From contig NC_091693.1 of assembly GCF_041296265.1 (NCBI RefSeq), forward strand, positions 24,862,001 to 24,926,000: a stretch of 64,000 nt of DNA, read 5' to 3'. The notes under the pieces were generated by a model. It was not told the DNA's origin and made no database searches. It saw only the letters and a program-made list of their open reading frames with translations. This document shows, one piece after another, positions 32,136 through 45,500 of this stretch. A program made the position numbers and the translations under genes. Numbering within the stretch: position 1 is the stretch's first letter; every line of letters begins with the position of its first letter. The stretch comes from Equus caballus (Eukaryota; Chordata; Mammalia; Perissodactyla; Equidae).

Positions 32136-33230
32136 CAGACGTGAGATTGAAAGGTTCCATATCATTATGTGTAGTTGTGGTTATATGTTTCTGTGCCAGT
32201 GCATAACTGTGACACATTATAATTGTGTGGATTTGCGATGATGTCTGTGGCTGGCGTACATTGTTTATGGTCTTTTATTATTATTATGCCTGTAAGTGTT
32301 CCTGTAAACATGTCTGTATATTTTTATGGCTGTGGTGATCTATTTGCAGAAGACACAATTTGGGGTATCTGCTCAACCCACACAATGAGCTGTGGGATGT
32401 GTCCCCAGCATAAGCTCTATTAGCATTCTTTACATTGACGGCTATATTTAGACTTTAACCTCTAGTTAAAAAATCCTATTCTACTACCATGGTTCAGAAT
32501 TCAGCTCTGGTTTAGGCAGTCCTGGGTTTGAATCTTGCGTCTACCCACTCCCTGGCCCTGGGGGCTGGGCCTCACCTCTTTATCTCTGGAGTTGTTGAGA
32601 TGGTACACAGAAAGTATCCGACAGGTAGAAGATACCAGCTGACTAGGGCATTTGCACATTCCACTCGCTAAAATTCTCTTCTGCTCTTTTCTTTCCGTGG
32701 GAAAGGTTTTTCACTTCCCAGGCCTGCTGTTTTTTCTCACGCTAACGCTGGAATTTCGATGCTTAACCTTGGAACCGCAAGCCCCCCTCACCGCTGGTGA
32801 AAATAGCCCAAGAAAGATACGAAGAAGAAGATGTTCCCTCTTCCCCTGCCACGGGCTGGAAAACAGACACCCGTCTGCACCATAAAGATGGTCCGGATAA
32901 AGAATGAACGGAAAACATTCACAAAGTATCGAGCTTACTCTTCTGTCCAGTGTGCAAACAGGGGTAAGCAGCTTCTAAGTCAGTTCTGATACCTGTTATT
33001 TTAAAACTGTCCTTGGAAGAGTTATTTGCTCAAAGGCGCCTTTTAAATTTAAGAGAGAATTGTATCTGCTTATGACTGTCAATACACTAAAATATCCATT
33101 GGGTTCTTAAATTCATGCCAACAGGCTTTGAAATTGTGAATCATCCCAAGAATGGCATCCTCCCAATGGCATCCTCCCAATGGCATCCTCAGATATGGGC
33201 ACGGAAGGGAGATCCTAAAGGAAGGAGTCT
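32136..33230. other. Intergenic stretch, mostly unassigned, with an MIR trace
   Basis: An MIR-like piece lies at 32500-32640 (GGTTTAGGCAGTCCTGGGTT). A 14-base unit AATGGCATCCTCCC is repeated three times at about 33151-33192. No gene is seen. Confidence 0.45.
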
Positions 33231-33234
33231 TCTC

Positions 33235-33545
33235 CAAAATGCAGTGTCAGGGGCCATAAGCGTTCTAGAAAAGAGATGTCTCACATGGATAGAGAGAACA
33301 GATCAGTGGTTACCAGAGGGGAAGGGCCTGGAGGGAGGTGAAAGGGGTAAAGGGAGGCATAAGTGTGGTGACAGATAAAAGCTAGACTATTGGTGGTGAG
33401 CACAATGCAATCTACACAGAAAGTGATAAATAATAATGCACACCTGAAATTACACAATGTTATAAACCATTATGACCTCAATAAAATAATTTTAAAAATA
33501 AATAAGAGTTTGGAGAAAACTACAAAAAACAAAAAACAAAAAAAG
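33235..33545 (+). repeat. LINE L1 3' end with A-rich tail
   Basis: GGATAGAGAGAACAGATCAG, TGGTTACCAGAGGGGAAGGG, GACAGATAAAAGCTAGACTA and CACACCTGAAATTACACAAT, then an A-rich run. Less diverged than the other L1 pieces in the window. Confidence 0.85.
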
Positions 33546-34009
33546 AAAAGAGATTTCATCCCAGTGTGTAAACTCAGGTTTTCCGGAGCTGTTAATGTAT
33601 GATCTCTGTTCCTACCCAGTGACTTCCGTGTGTTTCCCTTTCTCCTCTTTTCCATAGGGGAGTTTTTTTCTAAATTATTGTTATTACAATTCCCAGGTCC
33701 TTCTCCACCACTGTGGGTTTGTTAGGGAGAGAGAACTTGTCTTTGTGTTTAGATGCCAGAGCACCCAGAGACACACCCACGCATGGCGGACAGGCCTGGT
33801 CTGACTCTGAGACCCAGGGCATTTGTCCTTGGGGAGTGGATGTGTGTGTTCCGTGGGCAGCATCTATATGTGGGAGTTGGGTAGCCAAAGGGACTGTGTC
33901 AGAGAATGCTAATTACCTGCCCATAACTATCATCTCCTTCCTCAAAAATAGAACCCTGATTGTATTTGGAAAGAGCAAGGCAGAGACCCAGTCTTCCTTG
34001 CACTGTGGG

Positions 34010-34375
34010 GTGGCCAATAGGATGTAAATGAACACAGCTGGGTGGAGCTTCCAGAAAGGCTTTGCAGAGGGGGCTGCTTCAGCTGAGAGGTGCCCACAGC
34101 TGAACTTCTCACCTTTCGATTCTTCCTGGAGGCACATGTGAGGGCTAGAGCTCCAGAAATCACAGTGTGACCACGAAGTGACTTTGCAGATGGAAGCAGA
34201 GAAGAAAGGCAGAAGGCGTTTCAATTGCTGATGGCAATTTGGATCTGCCCTTCCTGCCCTGGACTGCCCCGCTCTGGTCGTTAGGCTCCGTGTGAGAAAA
34301 CAAAGCCCAGGTGCATTGAAACCATTGTTATTTTGGGTCGCTCTTATTAGCAGACAAGCATATCTCCTGAATGAC
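34010..34375 (+). mobile_element. Old LTR-type fossil (MaLR-like), partial
   Basis: CTAGAGCTCCAGAAATCACA, GATGGAAGCAGAGAAGAAAG and a tail CATTGTTATTTTGGGTCGCT follow a common old mammalian LTR-like repeat. The family is assigned by resemblance only. Confidence 0.35.
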
Positions 34376-34489
34376 ATTGCCTAGTACTGGCATTGTGATG
34401 AGGAGGGATCGGAGTGAGCTGATGACCACAGGAGGTAAATGAAATCCTGGAAGCACGAGGTTAGGCTGAAATGCATGAAAGAAAATCCT

Positions 34490-34775
34490 GCACGTCCATT
34501 AGAAAGAAAACCACGAGAGACCACATAGAGAGAGGTCCCAGCTGTCCCAAAAGGGGCCATCCTAAACCAGCCAGCCCCAGCTGCCCCAACAGAAGATGGC
34601 AGATGTCCCAGCGAGCCCAGCCAAGACCAGCCGAGCCCAAGCAGACAAGAACCACCTGGCCGAGCCCAGCCCAAACCGCCGACCCGTGAAACCACAAGCT
34701 AAATAAATAGCTGCTGTGGAAACCCAGTTAGACTTGGGGTCGTTGGTTATGCAGCGAAAGCAGAGTGAAGCAGGG
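34490..34775 (+). mobile_element. MLT1-like LTR fossil (ERVL-MaLR), partial
   Basis: AGACCACATAGAGAGAGGTC, AAATAAATAGCTGCTG and GGGGTCGTTGGTTATGCAGC follow the order of an MLT1 LTR end. A C/A-rich run of CCAGCC-type repeats lies inside. Confidence 0.5.
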
Positions 34776-35099
34776 TCACTTTCCAAGAGGCCTGAGAGCC
34801 TGCTGGTTGCAAATGATCGATGGCTGTGGTAAGACACAGTGGACAGAGAAACGGCGGTTTCGGTGAGGCACCTCGTGCCAGAGACGACTAGCTGTCCCCC
34901 AATATTCGTTCTCCCTTTCTTTCTCATCATAATAGAATCCCTGATTTCAAGTGGGGTGTACCAGGCCGCCTAGAACAACGCTGCATTCCCAACCTTCTCG
35001 CAGCTGGAGACGGCGCTGTAATTAACTTCTGCCAGCGGGACTGAGTGTGGTGAGGGGGTCTCCTCTTTCTGTTTGGCCCCTTCCCGCCGTCTGGAACCA

Positions 35100-35435
35100 A
35101 GGCTGGTGGAGCTATGACTGATCATTCATTTCTCACAGCTCTGGAGGCTGGAAGTCTGGGAGCAGGGTGCCTGCGTGCTCTGGGTCTGGCGAGGCCCAAG
35201 CTCCTGGCTTGCAGACAGCCACGTTCCACCATGTCCTCACTCGGTGCAGAGAGAGCAAGCGCTGGTCTCTTCGCTGACTTCTAAGAGCACTAATCCCATC
35301 CTGGGGGCTCCGCCTCATGACCTCATCTGAACCTAATCACCTCCCAAAGGCCCCACTTCCAAACACCATTCCACTGGTGGTTAGGGCTTCCCCATGCAGA
35401 TCTGGGGGTGCAAGATTCAGTCCACAACACTTACC
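35100..35435 (-). mobile_element. MLT1-like LTR fossil (ERVL-MaLR), reversed
   Basis: CTCACAGCTCTGGAGGCTGG, GGGGGCTCCGCCTCATGACC, CTAATCACCTCCCAAAGGCC and GGTGGTTAGGGCTTCCCCAT read as a reversed MLT1 LTR. Confidence 0.7.
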
Positions 35436-35689
35436 CGGTGGACAAAGGCAACACCCCAGGGATGGCAGCCACACGATGGAAGGAGCCTGGGCCCCCATCT
35501 CAACTCAGACTTTTCTATGTGAGAGAAATCAACGATCTTGCCCAAGCCGCCATTATTTGGGATTTCAGGCCCAGTAGCCAGACCCACGTGTTCACCAATA
35601 TGAGTCCCATTCGGAAAGTCACAAAGGCAGAGCAACAAAGGATGGGCATTTATCTGCCTCCGAGCTGATCCTGCCATGAGCAACCTTAT

Positions 35690-36300
35690 GAATTTTTTTG
35701 TTTGGCTTGGTTTTGCATTTTAAAATTCAGATATATAATTCACATACCAAAACTTTTGCCATGTTAAAGTGTACAACTCAGTGAGTTTTTTTATATTCCA
35801 AGGTCATGCAACCCTCATTACTAATTCCAAAACATTTTCACCACCCCAAAAAGAAACACAGTCCCTTTACCATAACCCGCCATTCCTCCCTCCCTGTGGA
35901 CCTTGGAAACCACTAATCTACCCCTGCCTCTATGGGTTTCTCTTCTAGATATTTCACATAAATGGAATCAAGCCTTTTGTGTCTGGCTTCTCTCGCTGAG
36001 CATCGTGTTTTGAAATTCATCCATGTTGTCACATGTGTCAGGCTTCATTCCTTTTCATGCCTGAATAATATTCCCTTGGATCCATTCATCAGTTGAGGGA
36101 CATTTGGGTGGTTTCCACCTTTTGGCTGTTGTGAATAATGCCGCTGCCAACATTTGTACACTACTTTTTGTGTGGACATATGTTTTCATTTCTTTTGGGC
36201 ATATACGTAGGAGGGGAATGGCGGGGTCTCTGGGTAATTCTACGTTTAACTTTTTGAGGCATGGCCAGCCTGTCTTCCACAGCGGCTGCACCTGTGACCT
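35690..36300 (+). repeat. LINE L1 3' fragment
   Basis: ATGTTAAAGTGTACAACTCA, AAACCACTAATCTACCCCTG, TCATCCATGTTGTCACATGT, GCCTGAATAATATTCCCTTG and GGCATATACGTAGGAGGGGA are in L1M 3' order. Confidence 0.88.
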
Positions 36301-36439
36301 GCCTCCGGCAGTGTGGGAGGGTTAACTCTACATATCACTGGAACGGTTGGTGAGGATTCCCCAAGCAGTATCGAGTTGGTGATGAGAAGCCTATTAACTG
36401 AGAGAGGCTGGCACACGCTAATAATCAAAGAACTCAGCA

Positions 36440-36533
36440 GGCGCCTGCAGGGGGAGCGTTTATTTCAAGCTATGGATGGACAAACACTCCGTGGGCTCCC
36501 GGGCACCTCAGGGTGGGCCACCGCCCCACGTCC
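36440..36533 (-). other. TNNT1: TNNT1 3' UTR and poly(A) signal
   Basis: AATAAA on the minus strand is TTTATT at 36459-36464, only 70 bases after the stop codon. A short 3' UTR is normal for this gene. Confidence 0.85.
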
Positions 36534-39500
36534 TCACTTCCAGCGGCCTCCGACGCGGCCCTTCCCTGCCCCCTTCCGGCTGTAGGAGAAGGGCAGGGTG
36601 TCAGGAGGGAGGGGCTTCCCCACCTCTGAGATGGGGCCCCCCTCAATTCAGGAAGTCCCTCCCCCGAGATACCGCCCTCCCCGCCAGAGGAAGAGGCGGT
36701 AGATGCGTCCACTTGGGGTTCCCTGACTCGGGTGGTGCTGTTGGTCGGAGCCCAGCTCCCAGCGACACGCGGGAGCTAACACTTGGTGGGCTGAGGATGT
36801 TCCTGGGGTGCTGATCAGTGTTTATGGGGGGCTGGGGGAAGGAAGGGATGAGTGACCGAGAGTGGGCAACATGCAAAGGGGGCCAAGGCTGGGTGAAGGG
36901 GACAGAAAATGGGAGAGAGACAGCGAGGGAGAGAGAGTAAAGGAATAGAGAGCAGAAGGGAGGGAGGGAAGGAGGCTGGGCAGGCAGAGCCAGAAACTGA
37001 AACATTGACCGCCAGTTTCTCAGCCTCCACACTCTTGATGTTGGGGCCTGGATCGCTCTTTGGGGTGGGGCCCGGCCTGAGCATGGATGGATGCTGAGCG
37101 GCATCCACGGCCTCCACCCTCTGGATGCCAGGAGCCCCCCTCTGGTTGTGACAACCAAACACGTTCCAGACGTTGCCCAATGTCCCCTGGGAGGAAAGAT
37201 CGCCACCCCAGAGCCACTGATCTAGAGGGACTGAAACAAGTATGGAGACGCCAGAAGAGAGAGGGCAGAGAGGAAAGGAGAGAGAATGGAGGTCTCAGAG
37301 CATGAGGGCCAAAGATACGGACAGACACGAAGAGGGATGAGGGACTGAGACTTGCAGAGCGAGGGGGGAGCAAAAGGGCGGGGAAGAAACCCCGACAGCC
37401 AGAGGGAGGGGCGTGGGGCTCAGGCCCGGGGACACTCACAACTTCTGGGCGTGGCTGATGCGGTTATACAGCACGTTGATCTGCGGAGGCGGGAGGGAGA
37501 CGCTGAGACCGCAGCTGGGGGCCGGGCCCGCCCACCCCGCCGCCCTGCTCCGGCCAGGCCCAGCCGGCCCAGCCGGGGACCCCAGCAGAGACGGGTCTCA
37601 CCTCGTATTTCTGCTGCTTCAGCTTCGCCATCAAGTCAAACTTCTCGGACTCCAGCTGGTGGATCCAGTCGGACAGCTCCTGCGCCTTCTCCCTGGTGGA
37701 GCAGAAGGGCTGTCATGGCGGGGAGCCGGGCCGCGCCCCAGGCCCAGAGGGGCTGAGGGAACTGTCCAAAGCCACACAGCGAGTCTCTGAGTTCGGCCTT
37801 ATTGGTGTCATTTTGTTAATATTTGAGGCCAAAATGTTCAAAGTGAATTGCGGCAGGGGGTTTTAATCTCTCTGCCCACTTTCTCCCTATCCAAAATGGA
37901 GATTCATATCTCCCTAAAGGAGTATGAGGTCATGGTTAAGGGCCCAGGCTCCGGAGTCAGAAAGGCCTGGTTCAGTCCCAGCTCTGCCATTCTCTGGTAT
38001 CTGACTACGGCCAAGCCCCTTCCCCTAGGAGCCTATTTACCTCTCCAAAAAATGTAGAAATAAAACTGTGAAAGAGATACCGGCCTCCTGCTCAATATCC
38101 CCACTCCCTTTCTTCCTTAGAAACAGAACTATTTGCAATCGTCCCAGTTAAAAAGCTACTTTCACCAATCTCCCTTGCCAGTAGGTGTGGCCAGTGAAAC
38201 GAAAGTTGGCCATTGGGTGACTCTTCCCTTGCAACTTCTTTCTGCTGCTTGGATGCAATGGCTGGAGCTCCAGCAGCCATATTGGGCCATGAGGTGATTT
38301 TGTGGTGGAGCAGAAAAACAGGAGTCTGGGTCTCTAATGATTTTGGGAGTTGCCATACCAGCCGTGGACTACAGATTTCTTCTATGTGAGAAAATAAAGT
38401 TCCGTATTTTAGGCTGCTATAGTCAGGTCTCAGTTACTAGAGGCCAAACATTCTTAACTGATGAAAATCTATTGCACTGAGCTGTGGTAGGATGAGATGG
38501 CAGGTGTAAAGCGCCTGGCTCATAGTAAACACTCTATAAAGCTAGTTGTTACTATTTATTTTGTTACTACTAACATTCTTTGTTTGGTTTGGCCAGCTAA
38601 TGGCTCTCAAATGCCCCCTCTTCCATGGTATATTTTATTTAACAATTTTATAGACTTTTATATGACCTCTATCTAATAAGTAAAATGGAGGTAACTAAAG
38701 AGTCTCAAAAAATATAAGTGTTTGGGCTGGCCCGGTGGTGCAGCGGTTAAGGTTGTACGTTCCACTTCTCAGCAGCCCGGGGTTCGTCGGTTCAGATCCC
38801 CGGTGTGGACATGGCACTGCTTGGTAAGCCATGCTGTGGTAGGCATCCCGCATATAAAGTGAAGGAGGATGGGCATGGATGTTAGCTCAGGGCCAGTCTT
38901 CCTTAGCAAAAAAAAAAAAAAAAGAGGAGGATTGGCAGTAGTTAGCTCAGGGCTAATCTTCCTCAAAAACAAAAAACAAAACAAAAATATATATACAAGT
39001 GGACCCAAATTATGAGTGGATGTGTGGTAGGGGACAGAAAAAAAGAAGAAAAAGGAAAAATGGACATTAACAATGTGTTCTTTTATGCCAGGCCCTGTGA
39101 GAATGTGCTGGGGAGGGAGGGTGCGTGGCTGGCTCAAAGGCCTTCCAAGAGCCGACTCTGCACATCTTCTCCACATACATCATCCTCACACCGGTCATTT
39201 GAAGTCAGCATAGTGGGACTATTTACACTGTGGAAATGGGCAAACGCTCAAATCTGGATTTTTTGTTCCTGGAGAGCCAGCTGTTAACCATTTACCATCA
39301 CACCACTTTATAACACAGCAAGAAAGAGCACAGGCTACTGCACCAGACTCCCGGGGTTCAAGTCCCAACTCCTCCACTTGCAAGCTGTACAACCCTGGAA
39401 AGGTTACTTAACCACTCTGTGCCTCAGGCTCCTCATCCCCAGCCCGAGGATAGTAATAGCATCTACCTCACAGGGTGGTAAGCCCTCCACCGGGAGCCAC

Positions 39501-42500
39501 TGCAGCCATTGTTATTATCATCATTGATTGTTATCTCACCAACCCTTCACAGCTCTGTGGGGAAGATTTTTTTTACCGTATCCTCATTTTACAAATGATA
39601 AAAGGGAAGCCCAGAGACACTTAATAACGAGCTCCAGCCCCCATCACTGGACCCACGGCCCCCGCCGGAGACCAGCAAGAAGCAGATGAGGAGGCCCCTG
39701 AAGGAAAGAGCCCCAGCAGCCCGCCCTCTGGTGGCTTATCACAGGACCCCGATGGGCCTGGGAATGGGTCGCAAAGGGGAGAGGGTTCCATCGGGTAGAG
39801 ACTGGGCTGGACATTTCTCACCAGCGTGTCGGCTTTAAGCCGGGTGAAAGATGAGGCCCATTCAGAGTCCCCACAAGACGTCATGGAGTCAGCATCATCT
39901 CCTAAATTTTGGTGGGCCATGTCGCCTGGCTTCCCACGATATTACTTCCCAGACTCATGGGTCTCGGCTCCCACAAAAAGTGGGTCCTGTATCAGTGACA
40001 CGTTTCACAGAGGAGGCCACCGGGGCCCAGAGACCGGAGACACTTGCCCAAAGTCACAGCACCAATGCAGAGCTGGGGCTTCCGCCCACCCGGATCTGGA
40101 TGAGGGTCCTCTTATCTCCCTGTCTCACCCCAGGCCCCTCCCACTCCGAGCCCCCTCCCCACCTACCGGAGCTGGTCCTCTCCCATGTGGTCGATGTTCA
40201 GAGGCTTTTTACGCTCGGACAGGATGCGCACTTTCATCTCCCGTCCCGTCTGGCGCTTACCCCGCTTTTGTTCTGCCTGAGAGTTGGGAAGGGGACATCT
40301 TCAACTGGAGGACAGATCCTCCAAATGACCCCTACATCAGCAGCCAGGGGTCTGCGTTCCTGGCCAACATCTCCCTCAGACCCGAGGGTGCAGGCCCCCA
40401 GCCCCTCCTCCCTCAGGCCCAGGAGTCCAGACCCCAACCCCTCCTCCCTCAGACCCAGGAGTCCAGGCCCCAACCCCTCCTCCCTCAGACCCAGGAGTCC
40501 AGACCCCAACCCCTCCTCCCTCAGACCCAGGAGTCCGGGCCCCCAGCCCCTCCTCCCTCAGACCCAGGGGTCCAGGCCCCCAGCCCCTCCTCCCTCAGAC
40601 CCAGGAGTCCAGACCCCAACCCCTCCTCCCTCAGACCCAGGAGTCCGGGCCCCCAGCCCCTCCTCCCTCAGACCCAGGGGTCCAGGCCCCCAGCCCCTCC
40701 TCCCTCAGACCCAGGAATGGGGACCCCCCAAACCCTCCTCCCTCAGAACTGGGAGGAGTCCAGGCCCCCGGCCCCTCCTCCCTCAGGAACCAGAAGTCTG
40801 GGCTCCCAGTTGCCCCCTCCCTAGGAACCTAGACCTCAGGCCCCAGCAGGCTGAGCTCACCTTGACCAGGTAACCCCCAAAATGGGCCCCCATGTTGGAC
40901 AGGACCTTCTTCTTTTTGGCATCATCCTCAGCCCTCTTCTTGGCCTCTTCCTCTTCCTTCCGCATCTTCTCCTCCTGTGGGAAGAAAGGAGTTAACCGAC
41001 TGAGGGGATGTGGGAGCGGGGCTCAGCTCTGTGCTGAGTGAAGCGGGGCACAAGGAGGGATCAAACCCAACAACCAGTAAGAGTCAGTATGGGAACAGGC
41101 CAGGATGCAGACGTTCCCTCCTGGCCCTTCCAGGCCTGGCTGTGTGACCACCTGTAAGTCCCTCCTCCTCTCTGGGCCTTAATGCCATCCCAGCAAAAAT
41201 TAAAATGGGGCAGGGATGTGCTTGCCTTTCTTGCATCCCTCCAGCCTGAAATGGCCAATGGTGACTTTGCTGTGTGACCTCAGTACAGACACTCACCCTC
41301 TCTGGGACTTGGTCTCCCTTAGTCTCATGAGATGAGAATGACTGTCCTCAGAGGGTCAAGGAGGGTAACTGATGATGGCAGCAGGGAGCTCAGAGGTTCT
41401 TGGCCTTGAGCCTGAGGAAGTGGCTCTTAACTTTCTAGCAAAGGCACTACCACGTTCCAGAAAGTCTACATGGCATATTCCAGAAATAGTGGCTCGCCCA
41501 GATGGAACCCCCTCTCCCCACTGAAAGGGCTGGTGAGTGGGCGTGATGGGTTTTGGCATGTCCGGCATCCCCCACCAGAATTTGTCTCCTATGGCTGCTG
41601 TAATCTGCAAACTTAGTGGCTTAAAACAACGCAGGCTTATTATCCTAAAGCTCTGCAGCCCAGAAGCCTGACACGGGCCTCCCTGGGCTGAAATCAGGCT
41701 GCTGGCAGGCCGGTTCCTTCCGGAGGCTCCAGGGGACAATCCACGCCCCTGTCGTGTCCCGTGTCCAGGGGCTGCCTGCACCCCTGGGCTCGTGGCCCCT
41801 TCCTCCGTCTTCGATTATCTCTGACTCTGACCCTCCTGCCTCCCTCTCCTAAGGACCCTGTGCTGACATGGGGCCCAGCTGGATGATCCAGAATCATCTC
41901 CCCATCTCAAGTTCCTTCACTTAATCCTATCTGCAAAATCCCTTTTGCCATAAGGTACCATTTTCACAGATGCCAGGAATTAGGATGTGAGCATCTTTGG
42001 GGGACCATTATTCTGCCTCCCACGCCACCCTACTCCTGTTCCTCAAAAGTGGTTCAAGTGGTTTGGGCCGGCCCGGTGGCACAGTGGTTAAGTCCACATG
42101 CTCCACTTCAGTAGCCCAGGGTTCGCCAGTTCGGATCCCAGGTACGGACATGGCACCGCTTATCACGCCATGCTGCAGCAGGCGCCCCACATAGAAAGTA
42201 GAGGAAGATGGGACAGATGTTAGCTCAGTGCCAGTCTTCCTCAGCAAAAAAAAGAAGAGGATTGGCGGAAGATGTTAGCTCAGAACTAATCTTCTTCTTC
42301 TTAAAAGAAAAAAAGTGGTTCAAGTGGGCCACTCTTTGATGCCAAGACAGGTCATGTTCCCAAGGCCTAACCCAGTGAAAGCATTCTAACCACTCCCTCA
42401 ACTAGTCAGGGATTTCTTCCAATCTGAACGCATCCCAGGATTTGCACAGGAGACAGAGAAAAGAGGAGTTTAAGCCAGAGCGGCCGGGGGCCATTTGGCA

Positions 42501-45500
42501 CCCCTGCCTGAGAATGGGGTGTCCAGTAGGGTGACCAACATTTCAGTTTGCCTGAGACTAAAGGGATGCAGGATTTTCAGGGCTTAAATCAGGAAAGTCC
42601 CAGGCAAACCAGGATGAGTTGGCCACCCTGGTGTCCACAGAAAGATAGGCCAAGGGATGGGAGGAGAAAAGCTGAGTCTTTGTGATATTATGAGTCCCTT
42701 GATCCAGCCATGCCTGAAGCAAGCCATGCCCCAGATGTTTTAGTAATATGAGAATAGAATTCTCTTTCTGCTGAATCCAGTTTGAGCTGGGTTTTGCCCC
42801 CCTTCCAACAGAAAGATCCTTGACTACTACAGCATGAGGACTCTCGGGATCACAGAGAGCATCAAGAATGGAAAATGGAGCGTCCAGCTAAAGAAGTAAG
42901 GTTGGGCTTCCCAGGGGAGGGGAGGCACCCACCGCCAGCTTGGCCTGCCGCTCGCGCTCCTTCTCCGTTCTGAAGCGCTGTTGTTCGGCCCTCTCCGCCC
43001 GGCGCCGCTCCTGGGAGGAGAGAAGAATGAGGGGGTGCAGAGAACACCACTCGCCCGGTCACGCCTCCCCGGAGGAGGTCAGGAGCTGAGACGCGCAAGT
43101 GTGAGTGTGACCACGGATTTGGGTAAATTCCCCAAAGTTTCAGCCTCAGGTCTGTCCTGGAGGGGAAGCACTCTCGGTCTCCCAAGACCCAAAGGACGGC
43201 CGGGGGGGGGGGGGGGGGGGGGGGGGCGGGGTGAGGGAAGAACTCGGAGAACCCCGCGTCCCTCCGCTCACAATGCGCTCTTTCAGCGCAACCAGCTCCT
43301 CTTCCTCCTTCTTCCGCTGCTCGAAATGCACGTCGATGAGCGTCTGCAGCTCCAGCAGGTCTTTTTCCATGCGCTTCCGGTGGATGTCCTGGGACAGAAG
43401 GTGGGAGCCCGGTCAGGCCCAGGCAGCGCGGCGACCAGGCGCCAACGTCTCCGAGCCTCCGGGACGTCGGGAGGGGCAGCCCTTCGCCGCGAGAAGCGAC
43501 GGGTTTGATTGACAGTTTGCGGGGACCGAGCGCCGCCGTTTAGTCTCTTCCCAGCAGAGGGCAGCAAAGCATCATGTTCCGACGCTCGTGGGGCTCAGGA
43601 CACCGTGTCCCCAAAGCACCGCGTCTGCAGCTAGTGGGTGTTAGGACGCGCTTGCAAAAGAAGCAAGTGCGGGCGGGGTGGGGGTGGGGGGGGGGGGCGG
43701 TGGAGGCCTGCCTGGTGGCGCAGCGGTTAAGTGCGCTCTCCCTTGGCGGCCGGGGGTCCGCCGGTTCTGATCCCGGGTGCAGACATGGCACCGCTCATCA
43801 AGGCATGCTGTGGCAGGCATCCCACATATAAAAAGTAGAGGAAGATGGGCACGGGTGTTAGCTCTGGGCCAGTCTTCCTCAGCAAAAAGACGAGGATTGG
43901 CAGATGTTAGCTCAGGGCTGAGCTTCCTCCAAAAAAAGAAGCGAGTGCGGAGGGGCGCGTTTTCCCAACTTGCACAAAGGCGCCCTAAGGGCCAGCAGGA
44001 CCTGGGGACCGGGTGTCTGTTACTTACATCGAAGTCCACGCGTTCCCCTTCTGGGATCTTTGGCGGGATCAGTGGAGGTACCACGGGCCGGCTGTGTGGA
44101 CAGAAGAGGAGAGAGACTGAGCGGTTTGACCCCCCTCAGGGAACTCCCGGGCGGTGCTGTCCAGGTGGGCAGCCACCGGCCACACGTGGTTCCCGAGCAC
44201 CTGAGATGCAGCTGGTCCGAATGGAGAGGGGCTGTGGGCGAGACGCACACGCCGGGTTTCCAAGACTTGGGTCCAACAAAATAATGTAAAAGAATTCAAT
44301 AATGTTTTATATTGATTACATGTTGAAATGAAATTTCAGATATAACAGGTTGAATAAAATATGCTGTTGAGAGTAATTACACCTGTTTTGTTTTACTTTT
44401 TTTAAACGTGGCTGGTTAAAAATTTAAAGCTACACTCGAGGCTTGCATTCTCTCTGTAGAGGGCGGGGCTGCTCTGGGGTCACCCTGGCCTCTCGGTGAT
44501 TTCCTGCCCCCGGCCCCCACTTCCTCGGAATTCTCTCTTCCCTCGGTTTCTGAGATAGTGCCCTCTCCGGATTTGCTTCTGACTCCTCTGGCTGTCCCAT
44601 CTCTGTCTCCTTGTCCCCCGGTGAGCCCTTCGAAGAGTTTGTCCTTTTGTTCATTCATAGGACATCTTCATGATCAATGTCATTCACCCCTGTGACCTCC
44701 ATTGGTGAATCCAACTCTGTCTGCAGCCCAGACGCTCTCCTTTGCCCCAGACTTGTTAACAGAGCCCCCCTGTGCTTTTCCTGCCTTCCCACACACCATG
44801 CCTTCCCCAGGGTAGAGGCGGCAGCCGCCCCATCCCTTGGGTTCCCCAGATGAGACCCTGGCATCTGTCCTCACCTCCTTCCTCCCCTGATCCAACAGCT
44901 CAGCAGTCCCCAGGTCCTGTCCCTTTTGCTGGGGGACCTTTCTCAGACTGCCCCCTCCTCTCCACCCCGCACCCTCCGGCCCAGCTCAGGCCCCATCTCC
45001 TCTCACCTGTCCTTCATGCCAGCCTCCTCCCTGGCCTCCCAGCCTCCAGCTGTCCACCTTCGGTTCATCTTCCTTCATGACTTCAGAGGGGTCTTTCTAA
45101 CACCCAGATCTAACCCTGTCCCTCCTCTGCTCAGCATCCTTCTGTGACTCCACTACCCTGAGACAAAGTCCAAACAACTCATCCCGGCGTCCAAAGCCCT
45201 TCTCCATCTGGCCCCAGCCAAATTCTCCGGTGTCTTCTCTCCTCATTCTCAGATGCACACCACATTTCACGGCTCCCCGGCCATGTCACGTACCTTGGCA
45301 CCCCCAGGCCTTTGCACATGCTGTTCTGTCTGCCTGCAGTGCCCTTCTCCTGATATACTCCACCCTCGAGACCATCCCTCCTCCAACAAGCCCTCCTTGA
45401 CCCTGAAGTACATCTGTGCTCTCATGTTCCCCCTTGTTTTCCTACCCAGATCTGACCTTATGCCTCCTCTGCTCAACTTCCATGGCTCCCCAGTGCCCTG

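Noticed and set aside
37693-37745. Possible upstream acceptor giving the human TNNT1 insert ARSAWLPPSQPSCPA
   Set aside because: The matching sequence does not keep the frame or the human residues, so I left the short form.
39826-40873. Overlapping 332- and 340-codon frames on the + strand in TNNT1
   Set aside because: They are made mostly by the 36-37 bp minisatellite, whose 36-base copies keep frames open. The peptide is a repeat of PSSLRPRSP or QPLLPQTQE.
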